52,766 nucleotides of DNA from Patescibacteria group bacterium (GCA_018818425.1 JAHISB010000005.1:1-52766); one strand, 5' to 3'; positions 32,013-42,100 are shown, counted from the stretch's first letter. Numbers and translations are program-made. Notes: generated by a model from the sequence alone, not told the origin.

Positions 32013-32064
32013 TTTAGATATAAAGTAGGTGCGCGCTATGGCGCGCACCTACTTTATATCTAAA
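32013..32064. repeat. Perfect 24-bp inverted repeat with 4-nt loop
   Basis: The arms at 32013-32036 and 32041-32064 are exact complements around TATG. The inner end is GC-rich (GTAGGTGCGCGC), and the outer end is AT-rich (TTTAGATATAAA). It lies between the 108-aa membrane protein gene and the htrA start. No U-run follows on either strand, so it is not a typical terminator, and the stem is far longer than terminators need. Confidence 0.9.
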
Positions 32065-32093
32065 ACAGTCCATGGCCGGCTAAAAAATAATTT

Positions 32094-32420
32094 CTATTGA
32101 TCTTGTTGAAAATCTAAAATGTTTTTATAAGTTTCCATTAAACCTCCACCCTCTATCAGCCCTTCTAAATCAGTTGATTGGTCTAAATTAGCTGGTAAAA
32201 AATTATTAATAGCGCCTTTTAAAATACTGGGCAGATAGATGAGGCCTAAAATTATCGGCGCCACTATTAAAATAATGTAAATAAAACTTATAATCCGGCC
32301 AAGCAAAATATAACGCTGAATCTTTTTCATCATCGTATAAATCTCTTTGGAGTAGGCAAGATTTTTTTCTAAAAGAATTTTGACCTGCTCTTCTAGAGGC
32401 GCTCCTTGATAATTAACCAT
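32094..32420 (-). CDS. Small membrane protein, unknown
   Basis: The 108-aa protein has a soluble helical start (APLEEQVKILLEKNLAYSKE) and two close hydrophobic segments, LGRIISFIYIILIVAPIILG and IYLPSILKGAI, then a polar end (DQSTDLEGLIEGGG). No family is recognised. It is encoded 11 nt after the DUF4430-like gene and probably co-transcribed with it and nrdR. Its role is unknown. Confidence 0.7.
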   Translation of the reverse strand: MVNYQGAPLEEQVKILLEKNLAYSKEIYTMMKKIQRYILLGRIISFIYIILIVAPIILGLIYLPSILKGAINNFLPANLDQSTDLEGLIEGGGLMETYKNILDFQQDQ

Positions 32421-32430
32421 AAAAATTTAA

Positions 32431-32913
32431 TTAATCTGGCGGCTGTAATTTAATATATTTTAATTCGACAATATCGCCCGATTTCAGCTTAATTTTATTA
32501 AGGTCATCGACCTGTAAATTATTATCCAGCCAAACCAGCCACTCTTTATTATTAGGCAGCGACTGATAACCGTTAATGCTTAACGCTGATATGCCGCCGG
32601 TCAGAGAATCCTCCTGATAATGGATGTCCAATTTATTGTTCTCTAATCTATCCGCCGCTTCTATTAATTTGAGGATTGAATCGCCGTAATTTAATTTCAT
32701 TTCCGGATAAACTTTTATCTGGCCGCCGCCATAATCTAGCATTAGATTGACTTTAATGATTTTAGTCTGGTTAATAATGCCTCTGATGCCGCCCTCGGGA
32801 CTAAGAATCAAAACCGTTTGTTCCTGGCCGATAACAATGCCGGAAATCCAAATCAGAATCGCTACGGCAATGCCCAGGATGACTTTAGTGGTTTTATTAA
32901 ATTTTTCCATCAT
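32431..32913 (-). CDS. Exported DUF4430-like protein
   Basis: The 160-aa protein has an N-terminal membrane segment (VILGIAVAILIWISGIVIGQ), then a soluble domain whose end, NNKEWLVWLDNNLQVDDLNK with IKLKSGDIVELKYI, fits the DUF4430 (transcobalamin-like beta-grasp) pattern: a W..(W/Y)(V/L)(N/D) strand, then a K.GD.IE(L/F).Y strand. LNYGDSILKLIEAADRLENN matches its first helix. Related domains occur in extracellular binding proteins, but no ligand can be named. It lies just after nrdR. Confidence 0.65.
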   Translation of the reverse strand: MMEKFNKTTKVILGIAVAILIWISGIVIGQEQTVLILSPEGGIRGIINQTKIIKVNLMLDYGGGQIKVYPEMKLNYGDSILKLIEAADRLENNKLDIHYQEDSLTGGISALSINGYQSLPNNKEWLVWLDNNLQVDDLNKIKLKSGDIVELKYIKLQPPD

Positions 32914-32914
32914 T

Positions 32915-33430
32915 TTATTTTTTTCTTAACGGCTTCCGCCCTGCTTCTCTTAAATTACGAGGTGTAGTTTTTTGCTTCTTCAGCTTGAGTAAATTATTTA
33001 ACTCCCGCTGGAAAGTTTTAACATCCTCAAAGGCACGGTAAACCGAGGCAAAGCGAATATAGGCCACTTTATCAAAACTCCTCAATCGCCTCATCACCAG
33101 TTCGCCGATTTGCTGACTGGTGATCTCTTCCTTTTTTCTTTTTTGAATATCCCTCTCGATTTGATAAATTAACCCCTTAAACCGATCGAGAGTATAGGAG
33201 CGCTTCTGTAAAGCTTTTTTAAGACCGCTGATTAACTTTTCTCTCTGGTAGGATTCCCTGCTGCCGTCGCGTTTGGTGACTACAAGATTTAAAATTTCGA
33301 TCTGCTCATAAGTAGAGAATCTAAAACCGCATTTCTGACATAAGCGGCGGCGCCTGATAGCAAAACCCTCTTCCGTCAGGCGTGAATCGCTAACCTTGGT
33401 ATTTAGAGACAAACAAACTGGACACTTCAT
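32915..33430 (-). CDS. nrdR: Transcriptional repressor NrdR
   Basis: NrdR represses ribonucleotide reductase genes in response to (d)ATP. The 171-aa protein has the zinc ribbon MKCPVC and RRRLCQKCGFRFSTYE, followed by an ATP-cone domain starting LVVTKRDGSRESYQREKL and containing RYSYTL-type positions (KRSYTLDRFKGL) and VAYIRFASVYRAFED. Length is close to the family norm of 150-170, with a Lys/Arg-rich tail. ATG at 33430 (MKCPVC) is preferred to the longer frame, since the zinc ribbon starts proteins of this family. No nrd gene is in the window. Confidence 0.95.
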   Translation of the reverse strand: MKCPVCLSLNTKVSDSRLTEEGFAIRRRRLCQKCGFRFSTYEQIEILNLVVTKRDGSRESYQREKLISGLKKALQKRSYTLDRFKGLIYQIERDIQKRKKEEITSQQIGELVMRRLRSFDKVAYIRFASVYRAFEDVKTFQRELNNLLKLKKQKTTPRNLREAGRKPLRKK

Positions 33431-33439
33431 AAATAAAAT

Positions 33440-33565
33440 TCCAAATAGCAAATTACAAATTCCAAATAAATCACAATGACCAAAATTCCAATAACTAAAA
33501 TATTTGGGATTTGGTATTTAGAATTTAGCGCTTGTTTGTAATTTGGTGCTTGTAATTTGGGATTT
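33440..33565. repeat. Inverted word repeat (AAATTCCAAATTACAAA family)
   Basis: The left half holds AAATTCCAAATAGCAAATTA and CAAATTCCAAATAAATC words. The right half holds the opposite words (GGGATTTGGTATTTAGAATT, GTAATTTGGTGCTTGTAATT). The halves can fold into an imperfect hairpin between nrdR and ftsZ. Confidence 0.6.
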
Positions 33566-33569
33566 CTAA

Positions 33570-34781
33570 TTACTTGTCTCCCATTTTCTTACGAATAAAA
33601 GCGGGAATTTCTAATTCTTCTTCTTCTTTAGTTTTGGGCGGCAATTCTACTCTATTATCTTCGGCGGCTTTAGCGGATCTTTTAGAAAACAAACTTTTAG
33701 TCATGGCTTTTTGTTTATCTTCTATTTTAACAAAGGGGGAGGAAGCGTAGCCGGATTTTTCTTCCATTGACTGTTCTCGGGTTGAGCTTGATTCGGGCTC
33801 TCTTTCCGATCTTTGGGTGTTAAAGCCGGTAGCAATGACCGTTATTTTTACCTCGTCGCCTAAAGCTTCGTCAATAACCGCGCCAAAAATTACTTTGGCG
33901 TTGCTGTCAATTGAAGAGGTGATAACCTCGGCCGCTTCATTGACTTCGTGCATAGAAAGGTCTTGGCCGCCGGAAACAGTAAAAAGAACGCCTTTGGCTC
34001 CCTTGATGGAAAGCTCTAAAAGAGGGCTGTCGATAGCATTGCGAGCCGCCACCACGGCTCTGTCTTCGCCGCTGGCTCTGCCAATGCCCATTAGAGCAGA
34101 ACCGGCGTCTTTCATGATGGCTTTGATGTCGGCAAAATCTACATTAATTAAGCCCGGCACGGTAATTACATCGGAAATGCCCTGAACGCCCTGCTTTAAG
34201 ACTTCATCCACAATAGCAAAGGCATCTAACAAAGAGGTTTTTTTATCAATCACCTGAAGCAAGCGGTCATTGGGAATAGTGATAATAGTATCTACTTTGT
34301 CAATTAAATTGTCCAGGCCCCGTTCGGCAATGTTTTTTCTTTGAGCGCCTTCGAAAGCAAAGGGCTTGGTTACCACCGCCACGGTCAGCGCTCCCAATTC
34401 TTTGGCAATATCGGCAATAATAGGCGCCGCGCCGGTGCCGGTGCCTCCGCCCAAACCACAGGTGATAAAAACCATATCAGCTTCGTCTAAAACCGCTTTA
34501 AGGTCTTCTTCATTTTCTTCTGCGGACTGGGCGCCAAGTTCCGGGTCCATGCCGGCGCCCAAACCCCTGGTGGTTTCTCTGCCGATATGTATTCTGGAGG
34601 CAGACTCGTTGCTGCTTAAAGCTTGGGCGTCGGTATTAACGGCTATAAATTCAACACCCTTAATCTTTGATTTAATCATTCTATTAATTGCCGAGCCGCC
34701 GCCGCCGCCAACGCCCACCACTTTTATTTTGGCAAAGGTTTCTATATCCGGTTTAATTTCAATTGATTTAGTTTTAGCCAT
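33570..34781 (-). CDS. ftsZ: Cell division protein FtsZ
   Basis: FtsZ forms the cytokinetic ring. The 403-aa protein shows [19 protein letters not shown] at the start, the GTP-binding tubulin signature [20 protein letters not shown] near residue 107, and the T7 loop [11 protein letters not shown]. Its C-terminal linker is rich in Glu, Ser and Lys ([20 protein letters not shown]), and the end [11 protein letters not shown] matches the conserved FtsA/ZipA-binding peptide (IPAFLR..). Length is normal. It follows ftsA with a 45-nt gap, the typical dcw order. Confidence 0.98.
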   Translation of the reverse strand: MAKTKSIEIKPDIETFAKIKVVGVGGGGGSAINRMIKSKIKGVEFIAVNTDAQALSSNESASRIHIGRETTRGLGAGMDPELGAQSAEENEEDLKAVLDEADMVFITCGLGGGTGTGAAPIIADIAKELGALTVAVVTKPFAFEGAQRKNIAERGLDNLIDKVDTIITIPNDRLLQVIDKKTSLLDAFAIVDEVLKQGVQGISDVITVPGLINVDFADIKAIMKDAGSALMGIGRASGEDRAVVAARNAIDSPLLELSIKGAKGVLFTVSGGQDLSMHEVNEAAEVITSSIDSNAKVIFGAVIDEALGDEVKITVIATGFNTQRSEREPESSSTREQSMEEKSGYASSPFVKIEDKQKAMTKSLFSKRSAKAAEDNRVELPPKTKEEEELEIPAFIRKKMGDK

Positions 34782-34826
34782 GTTTAATTTAATATTAATG
34801 TTAATTTGATATCAAAAAAAATTCCT

Positions 34827-36074
34827 TTACGGCAACAGCGATTTAAACCAGTCCTTCATCTTATTCATTACCTGATCAACCGAAGAAAAGCTGGGCAAAT
34901 TAATTCTCGCTGATTTAGTTTCGCTCTGGCTGCCCCATAAAGCCAAGCCCACGGCCGTAGTATAGCTTGGGTCATTAACTTTATCTATGGCGCTGTCTTC
35001 TACGCCCAAAGGCAGGCCTAAAAACACCGGCAATTTAAACTTTTCCTTAGCCAGCTCTATCAAATCGGGCAACTTAGCTCCGCCGCCGGTCAAAATTACT
35101 CCTCCCGGCAGCAGGCCAGAACGATTTATTTTTTTTAACTCTTTATCTATTAAGCCAAAAATTTCTTCACAGCGCGCTTGGGTAATTTCGGCAATGTGTT
35201 TTTCGGAAACCATAGTTCTTTCTTTTTCGGTGGTTGAATATTTAGCCAGATCGATTTCGTTGCGCTTGTTCACCTTGCCTGCCTTGGCCTGGGCCACCTC
35301 TGTTTTAATGGCTTCGGCCGTTTCTACCGAAGTCCTAAGGCCGATAGCAATGTCCGAGGTGATATGATTTGAACCAATGGGCAAAACCGCGGAATGCAAA
35401 ACATCGCCCTCTTCAAAAACCACTAAACTGGTGGTATGGCTGCCAAGGTTAACTAAAGCCACACCCAGCTCTTTCTGTTTTTTAGTTAAGGTGCTTTCAG
35501 CGCAAGCTAAAATCCCAAAAACCAGATCAGCTATATCAACGCCTGTTCGGTAAATGCACTTAGTTAAATTTTTAATTTGCGAAGACAAGGCCATAATAAT
35601 CTGGGTCTGCACCTCTAGTCTTACGCCGGTCATGCCTACAGGGTCTTTGATGCCCGTTTGATTATCAACTGTAAAATCTTTAGGAATAACATGTAGGATT
35701 TCGTAATTAGGAGGGGTGGCTACTGCCTGGGCTGCTTCGATAGCCCTTTCTACATCTTCTTCCATAATCTCTTTATCAGCTTTAGCCACGGCTATGACGC
35801 CGGTGCTTTCTAAAGTGGTGATATAAGTTCCGGAGATTCCTACCACCGCTGTTTCTATGGGCAAACCGGTCATTCTTTCGGCTTGTTCTAAAACTTCGGA
35901 AATAGATGAAACAGCATCCTCGATATTGGTAATCATGCCTTTAGCCACGCCTTCGCTGATTTTTTCTGATGCTCCAATAATCTCCAGACTGCCGTCGTCT
36001 TTCCTGCGCAAAGCCACTAAGCGAATAATGCTTGAACCGATGTCTAGGCCGGTTATAATATTAGGTTGAGCCAT
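34827..36074 (-). CDS. ftsA: Cell division protein FtsA
   Basis: FtsA is an actin-like ATPase that ties FtsZ to the membrane. The 415-aa protein has the phosphate-1 motif IITGLDIGSSIIRLVALRRK, the SHS2/1C insertion region (AVVGISGTYITTLESTGVIA), phosphate-2 VALVNLGSHTTSLVVFEEG and the adenosine motif GVILTGGGAKLPDL near residue 330. The end NKMKDWFKSLLP is the amphipathic membrane-targeting helix. It is directly upstream of ftsZ. The other dcw genes are not in this window. Confidence 0.97.
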   Translation of the reverse strand: MAQPNIITGLDIGSSIIRLVALRRKDDGSLEIIGASEKISEGVAKGMITNIEDAVSSISEVLEQAERMTGLPIETAVVGISGTYITTLESTGVIAVAKADKEIMEEDVERAIEAAQAVATPPNYEILHVIPKDFTVDNQTGIKDPVGMTGVRLEVQTQIIMALSSQIKNLTKCIYRTGVDIADLVFGILACAESTLTKKQKELGVALVNLGSHTTSLVVFEEGDVLHSAVLPIGSNHITSDIAIGLRTSVETAEAIKTEVAQAKAGKVNKRNEIDLAKYSTTEKERTMVSEKHIAEITQARCEEIFGLIDKELKKINRSGLLPGGVILTGGGAKLPDLIELAKEKFKLPVFLGLPLGVEDSAIDKVNDPSYTTAVGLALWGSQSETKSARINLPSFSSVDQVMNKMKDWFKSLLP

Positions 36075-36077
36075 ATT

Positions 36078-36240
36078 ATTTAATAAGTTGAATTAGGTTA
36101 ATTAGTTGATTAGGTTAATTAGGTTGAATAGGTTAATAAATCCGTGATTGATTCGTTTCGTGAAGTAGATTAAATTAAACCAAATTGGCAAATTCGCAAT
36201 CTACCTAATTACCTAATCACCTGAATACCTAGATAACTAA
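36078..36240. repeat. Inverted word repeat (TTAGGTTAATTAGG family)
   Basis: The left half is a series of TTAGGTTAATTAGTTGA words. The right half is ATCTACCTAATTACCTAATC and CACCTGAATACC, roughly the reverse complement, with a unique middle (TCCGTGATTGATTCGTTTCG). It lies between ftsA and ybeY. The right-hand words match 10461-10506. Confidence 0.65.
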
Positions 36241-36316
36241 TATATATTATAATAAAAAAAAGCAATTTTCTCAAGGAAAAAACTTTTCCACACTATGAAC
36301 AAATTTTGTGCTCAAA

Positions 36317-36715
36317 TCATATTTCCTCAAGCGCGCCCGCTTCCAGTTTTCTTATAATCTTTTCGCGGCTCTTGGTTCTGTGATGATAACCTAATAAATG
36401 AAGCAGGCCATGGCAAAAAAGCCAGGCCAACTGCTCCTGCTGGCTTTGCTTCCGCTCTTTGGCTTGAAAAACTGCCCGCTGATAACAAATCAAAATCTCA
36501 TTGAGTTCTGGAAAAGAAAGAACATCTGTTACTTTATTCTGGCCGCGATACCTCTGGTTTAACCGTTTAATTACTTGCTGGCTAACTAAGGCCACCGAGA
36601 CCGGGAGTAATTTTTTAATTTTTAATTTTCGGCTGATTGATACGGCGACTTTATTAAAAAGCGTCTCTAATTTTAGAGGCACTTTTACTTGATAGTTTAT
36701 TTCAACCTTTATCAT
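36317..36715 (-). CDS. ybeY: Endoribonuclease YbeY
   Basis: YbeY is a metal-dependent RNase needed for 16S rRNA 3'-end maturation and ribosome quality control. The 132-aa protein has the family core: KRLNQRYRGQNKVTDVLSFP and the zinc motif H3xH5xH in CHGLLHLLGYHH near residue 105. The middle (CYQRAVFQAKERKQSQQEQL) is shorter than in many homologues, where LGDI....V..QA occurs; the ICYQRAV segment replaces the usual GDI. The start MIKVEINYQ is the natural one. Confidence 0.92.
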   Translation of the reverse strand: MIKVEINYQVKVPLKLETLFNKVAVSISRKLKIKKLLPVSVALVSQQVIKRLNQRYRGQNKVTDVLSFPELNEILICYQRAVFQAKERKQSQQEQLAWLFCHGLLHLLGYHHRTKSREKIIRKLEAGALEEI

Positions 36716-36742
36716 TGAATTATACTTTTAGTTCGCTGATAG

Positions 36743-36841
36743 TCACTGAAAACGCTGACAGTTCACAGATTACTCACCGATAACTCACAGACATCAGTGA
36801 AATATTCGCGCAAATCAGTGAGCTGTCAGCGTTTTCAGTGA
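36743..36841. repeat. 19-bp inverted repeat with related internal words
   Basis: TCACTGAAAACGCTGACAG (36743-36761) has its exact reverse complement at 36823-36841. The interval is filled with related words such as TCACAGATTACTCACCGATA and ATCAGTGAAATATTCGCGC. It lies between ybeY and the pseudopilin-like gene. The vocabulary overlaps with 6081-6190. Confidence 0.75.
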
Positions 36842-36903
36842 TTCATCTGTCTGGCACGCTGGTGAGTCAAATAAACAATTCTTAATTTTCTTAACGATTT
36901 CAT

Positions 36904-38238
36904 TTATTCTTCCGGTTCTGGCTCCGCCTCTGGCGCAATAAACATAAAACTCTTCAAAAAAAGCTGGTAAGTAGTCTGAAAATTCATCTGATTGCCGGTG
37001 CCTATATTATAAGTAATGGCGTAAATTTTTGTTCCCGCCGCTAAATAAGAAGTCAGGCCGTCGGGTGTTTGAATAGCCGGCAAACCATCGATAATCAAAC
37101 TGTTAATCTCCGAAATGTCAACTCCGGGGTTAAGGTTGGAATACCAGTTATAAGCAGAAAGGGTCAGAGGATTTTCCTGAACAATAATTTCCACAAACTC
37201 GCCGGTTGAGGAGGTAAAAATTATTTCTTTGTTGTCAACGGTCAAACTTCTGGCCACCCAGGCCTTGGGATAAAGCAAGGAGTAGTTAAAAACCGGATTT
37301 TGATACACTTCTATCAGCCCTGAATCCATTAATCTTCCTCCGGCGACAGTGGGATCATAAAAATTAAGAATCTCGGCGGCATCGGTATAACCATCGCCGT
37401 CAGTATCGGCCAGGGCTGAATCAGTCTGGTAAATATTCTCCTCAATATCTGTTAATTGGTCGCCGTCGCTGTCTAAACCCATTGTTGGCTGAACTATTTT
37501 CCCGGGGATAGCGGGAATGCTGGGCAAACTATTAATATTTTGATTCTGATTAAGGTTAGAATTAAGATTGGCGTTTTGCTGTTCGGCGAATTCATCCTGG
37601 GTTATTAATTGACTGCTGCTGACAATGTATTCGCCGGCCGAAAGTTTTACCGAGCCCAAAACCCCGCCTGTCTCCAGTTCAAACTTCAGGTGATAATCTA
37701 ACTGATCATTGGCTGACTCGTATTCATAATCTTGGCCGCCGGGCGCAGGGTTAAGCGGCATTTCGATTAAGTAATCGCCCACTAAAGTTTCTAAAGAATT
37801 GGGATAAACATTTTGTTCAGAAAAATATAGAGAAAGGGCGGTTTTGATGCTGATAATATCTTCTAAGCGCTGGAGGTCTCTTTTTTGCGGATTATCTAAA
37901 TTTTGATTGGTATTTGAATTATCATTAACAGAGGCCTGATTGACCAAAGGTTGCTGCGCCAGCGGCGGCAAGGGCTGGGGCGCGGACTGTCTGCTTAAAA
38001 AAACTACCGCCACAGCAATAACGCCGCCCAAAACAACAAAAGTTAAAATACCCAAAACTAAAAAGCTTATTTTCCTCTCCTTTTTAGGGGCTCTCGCCGG
38101 CTTTAAAAACTTATCCGGCATAGTATGAATATCTGCTTCCAAAATTTCTGCCGGCTCTTCGTTATTAGACATCTCGGAGGTAGTTTGAAGATTAGTTTCT
38201 TCTTCATTCGCCGCTATATTGTTTTGAGGATTAAACAT
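36904..38238 (-). CDS. Membrane protein with pseudopilin-like and calcium-repeat regions
   Basis: The 444-aa protein has a polar cytoplasmic start, one membrane helix (ISFLVLGILTFVVLGGVIAV), a Pro/Asn/Gln-rich linker, then a segment resembling the soluble part of type IV pilins (RLEDIISIKTALSLYFSEQN, YPNSLETLVGDYL). Two thrombospondin type-3-like calcium repeats follow (LDSDGDQLTDIEENIYQTD, ADTDGDGYTDAAEILNFYDP), then a compact beta domain (NYSLLYPKAWVARSLTVDNK) and an acidic tail. It is probably displayed outside the cell. It begins a four-gene surface cluster with the next genes, which share the calcium repeats or membrane anchors. Confidence 0.8.
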   Translation of the reverse strand: MFNPQNNIAANEEETNLQTTSEMSNNEEPAEILEADIHTMPDKFLKPARAPKKERKISFLVLGILTFVVLGGVIAVAVVFLSRQSAPQPLPPLAQQPLVNQASVNDNSNTNQNLDNPQKRDLQRLEDIISIKTALSLYFSEQNVYPNSLETLVGDYLIEMPLNPAPGGQDYEYESANDQLDYHLKFELETGGVLGSVKLSAGEYIVSSSQLITQDEFAEQQNANLNSNLNQNQNINSLPSIPAIPGKIVQPTMGLDSDGDQLTDIEENIYQTDSALADTDGDGYTDAAEILNFYDPTVAGGRLMDSGLIEVYQNPVFNYSLLYPKAWVARSLTVDNKEIIFTSSTGEFVEIIVQENPLTLSAYNWYSNLNPGVDISEINSLIIDGLPAIQTPDGLTSYLAAGTKIYAITYNIGTGNQMNFQTTYQLFLKSFMFIAPEAEPEPEE

Positions 38239-38270
38239 ATTTATTTAAACAATTTAGTATAATTAAAACT

Positions 38271-39107
38271 CTACTCAAAATTAGCTTCTAACAATTTGCC
38301 AGGTCCGTCGGGGTTATAGCCGGCCGTAACTTCAGCGCCATCTAAATAGCCGTCTTGATCGGAATCCGGGTCCAAGGGATTGGTTTTATAAACTTTTACC
38401 TCCTCTTTGTCGAACAAGCCGTCGCCATCGCTATCGGGCTCGGCCGGGTCGGTTCCATAAGTTTCTTCTTCCAAATCAGTTAAGCCGTCTTTATCGGAAT
38501 CTAGGGTTATAGCTTTCTCGGCTGCCTCCGGAGCTGGTTGATTAACCGGGACTTGATTAATGTTTTGGCTGGAATTTACATTAATTATATCATTATTAGT
38601 GTCCTGATTCAAAACTTCCGGATCAATTTGATTTAAATTTAACTGGGGGACTTTAAAATCGTTAGAGGCAAAAAATTTACCATAAAAGATATAGCCGCCA
38701 TAACCAACCACGGCCACCACGGCCACGGCTAAACCCAGGGCTAAAAACCTTTTGCCCCCGCTCTTTTCTTCTTCAACATCATCGGGTAATTTGGTTAACG
38801 GCTCTGGCGGCCCGGCCGGTGTTGGGCGAGCTGGCATTTTAGGGGCCAGAGGCGGCTTCTCCGAAGGCGGTTGAGCCATTTTATCAGTTTCGGCAAAAAT
38901 GTCTTCGGTGCCCGGCATGGTCCCGGCCGGCCTAGCCGTTGCTGATGGCTGCCCGGCCGGCTTTTGATTATTAAATGTCGTTGACTTGAATCCGGCGGTA
39001 TCATCTAAGGATGGCGGCATAGACTGGACCGGCGTTTTTTTGTCTACATCATCAGACGTAGTTGGGTTAGTTTTATTAGACGAGATAGATTGATTTTGAT
39101 CGAACAT
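38271..39107 (-). CDS. Membrane protein with thrombospondin type-3-like calcium repeats
   Basis: The 278-aa protein has a long Pro/Ala/Thr-rich cytoplasmic part, one membrane helix (RFLALGLAVAVVAVVGYGGY, about residue 128), an Asn/Gln/Asp-rich linker, and three type-3-like calcium repeats (DSDKDGLTDLEEETYGTD, DSDGDGLFDKEEVKVYKT, DSDQDGYLDGAEVTAGYNPD). The pattern DxDxDGxxDxxE is the calcium loop. There is no enzyme domain. It may be a spacer or adhesion protein. It lies directly after the giant gene in the same orientation with a 43-nt gap. Confidence 0.8.
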   Translation of the reverse strand: MFDQNQSISSNKTNPTTSDDVDKKTPVQSMPPSLDDTAGFKSTTFNNQKPAGQPSATARPAGTMPGTEDIFAETDKMAQPPSEKPPLAPKMPARPTPAGPPEPLTKLPDDVEEEKSGGKRFLALGLAVAVVAVVGYGGYIFYGKFFASNDFKVPQLNLNQIDPEVLNQDTNNDIINVNSSQNINQVPVNQPAPEAAEKAITLDSDKDGLTDLEEETYGTDPAEPDSDGDGLFDKEEVKVYKTNPLDPDSDQDGYLDGAEVTAGYNPDGPGKLLEANFE

Positions 39108-39150
39108 ACTTTTTTTAGTTAAGGTTTATATATAACATTGCTATTTAAAA

Positions 39151-42100
39151 TTACTGCTGCGAATCATAAACCTGAAATAAATCGTAACGAAAAGTAGTGT
39201 TGGCCCAATTGCCTAAACCGACCTGGCCAGCGCTAAGAATTTTGTCAGAACTGTCATCAACCGCCTCGATATTCCAAATAGTTGGCATTACTGTTCCGTA
39301 CAGCCACCAGCGGGTTTTTATACTAACCTGACCGTTAATAGTCTTGATATCAAACAGAACCCACCATTTACTACAATTAATGGCATTATCCCAACCTAAA
39401 TCATCACCCTCTATGCCTTTTTCGCCAATATTGGTCCTTCTGATTTGTGTCTGTGTTGGTTCACTGCCACTATATCCTGGACAAGTAACAGGATAGGTGG
39501 GAGATCCAGCGCCAAGATAAAAATCATTCCACCAAGCATAATATTCTTGATCTTCACTGCTAAAATTAGGATTGCGTCTGGCTAAAACCATAGCATCCCA
39601 ATTATCAAAAGCACCTGGTTCTCCTGGCGTATTGCCAAAATCAATCAAAGTTAAAATAGAAACATTGGCTTGATTAACATAAGTAGTTTTCACCCTATAA
39701 TCCCTAATATACCAGCCACTGCCTGTATCCACGCTCTCTAGCACCATATTATTTGGGTCATCTGGGTCCAGCACGTTCTGCCAGGTGACCGAACCATCGT
39801 CTCCTGAACCTGCATACCCTATCTCCCAATGTTCATCAGTAAAAGTCTGATCTTCAAAATCATCAGTAAAAATAGGTGTACCCAATCCTTCAATGGCCGT
39901 ACAGTCGGCATTGCAAAAGCCTACCTGGCCATTATATATGCCATCATCGCAAACTTCGCCAGGATTGATAACGCCATCGCCGCAGATGCTATTTATTTCA
40001 CAGATATCATCAGTTACGGAACAAATCTGCTCATAATCAGGATAAGAAGAACTGGAACAATGATAGCCGTCATCGCAATGAATTTCACAACTTCCTGAAT
40101 TACAAACCGGGGCGCCATGGCCGCCGGCATAGTTGCAAACCTGGCCGCCGGCGCCGTAACAGCCGCCACAGTTAAAGATATTAATATCGGGATTAACTTC
40201 ACAGCCGTCGCCGGAGTTGGCATTGCAGTCCAGCCATCCCGTTTCGCAAATAAAGCTACTGCAGTCTGGGTGACAATTTGTATGAGGTGGTGTGCTAGTA
40301 CCATCGCAAACTTCAGCACAACTGGCTGTGCCTTCTGTGATATTATTGCCGCATTGGCCTTGATAAGGACACCCGCTATCACATATCCTTTCACAAGCAA
40401 ATAATTGCGGAGTGGATCCACATTGTATTGGTCCGTAGTTTTGGCTAGTACAGCTCCACCCTAATAAACCAGTGTTGCCATCACAGTCTTCATAATTAGC
40501 TTGAATGATTTGGTCCCCGCACCAGCCGCCAGTATCCTGGCAGGAAGCGGCGCACTGATACTGTTCCTCTTCAGTTGAATCGCTTGGCAAGCCATGGGCC
40601 CAGCCCGCGCCGCTAACGGCGCCTTTATCGCACTCTTCGCCATAAGGAGTTTGCATAGTAGTATCGCCGCACCAGCCGCCAATATCCTGGCAGGAAGCGG
40701 CGCCGCTGTTGGGAGCGCCGCAGGCATACTGATCATAACTGGCAGCGCCTCCGCCAAAGCCCTGGTTGCCGGACGGCGCGGAAATATCACAACCTTCCCA
40801 AGGAGTATTCAAACTGCCGTTGCCGCACCAGCCGCCGGATTCTTGGCAGTTGCCAGAGCAAAAATACTGGCTGCCGGCGCTGCTGTACTGCGGCTGGCCA
40901 TTGGCAAAGCCGCTATTAGGAGCTTGCGCATTATAGTCGCATTCTTCATCAACAGAAACATTATATAAAGAAGAAGTATTTAAAACCCCGTCGCCGCAAT
41001 AGCCGCCGCAACACTGGTTAATGGTCATGCCGCTACAACCAGGAGCGTTGGCAAAGCTTAACCACTGGCAGGAAAGCTGGTCGCAGCCCACCGCTCCCGG
41101 ATTATACCAATTGTGACCGGGAGCGCAGTAAGCGTAACTCATGCCGATTTCGCACTGCTCGGGCGGAAAAACAAAGCCATCGCCGCACACTCCGGCTAAA
41201 ACTTGAGAGGTGCAAACAGCCACATTGGTTAGTGATAAATCTATATGGGAATCAATATATTCAATAGAAGCCATATTGGCCGGCAGCCAGTTGATGGTCT
41301 CTTCCATTTTGGCAGATAATTGATAGTCAAAAGAAGCTAGATTCTGATAAGCGTAGAAGTAAGAACCCTCATCGCAGGCAAAACCGCCCTGGCCGCCATT
41401 GGCTTCCGGGTTCCAGCAGGTTTCGGGGTCGTAACCGCAGTTGCCGCCAGCAGTCTGCAGCACCGCCTCATCAACATAAAAAGCTGCCTGGCCGGTAAAG
41501 GAATGTAAATAGATTCTAACAACAGGAGCGGGCTCTATATTCTCTGATGGGGTGATTAAACGATTCTTTAATTGAAACCAGCCGGTAAAATCTGGCGGAG
41601 TAAACCACTGGTTGCCATAGTTATCGCCATAATTTGCATTTGCAAAAGTTAACTTAGCTCTATTGGGCGCTTCTAGGTAAACCCAAGCGCTCAATTCGTA
41701 AGTGGTGTTAGGAATTAAGGAAACAACATCGCTATAAATTCCCGCATCTAAAGCAGGGGCGGACACCAAAGCTGATTGATTTCCCTCGTGAATAAACTGG
41801 GGCTCGGTGTTAATAACTGCTGTGACGCTGGCTTCTGCTGTCCAGCCGGTTAAGGGAGCCGCTTCTTCGAATCCTCCGTTAATCAAAGTCGGCTCCTGGC
41901 ACTCAATACAGCTATTAAAAATATTAAGGGGGTCTGCGGGCATGCCTATGCCCAGTTCCGGCGCCAAAGCTTGATTCCAAGAGGGCCACTTGCTGGTAGA
42001 CATGCCCGGCACAAAAGTGCCGGCCAGCAAAGCTGGATAGCTGCCGCTATGGTTAGCTTGATAATTATCCAGAGCATTGGCCACAGCGGAAAGCGCTACT

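Noticed and set aside
6224-36841. CRISPR array among the repeated stretches
   Set aside because: The words are variable, very short and not separated by unique spacers of constant length, and no cas genes are present; the TM0106 protein is only Cas4-like.
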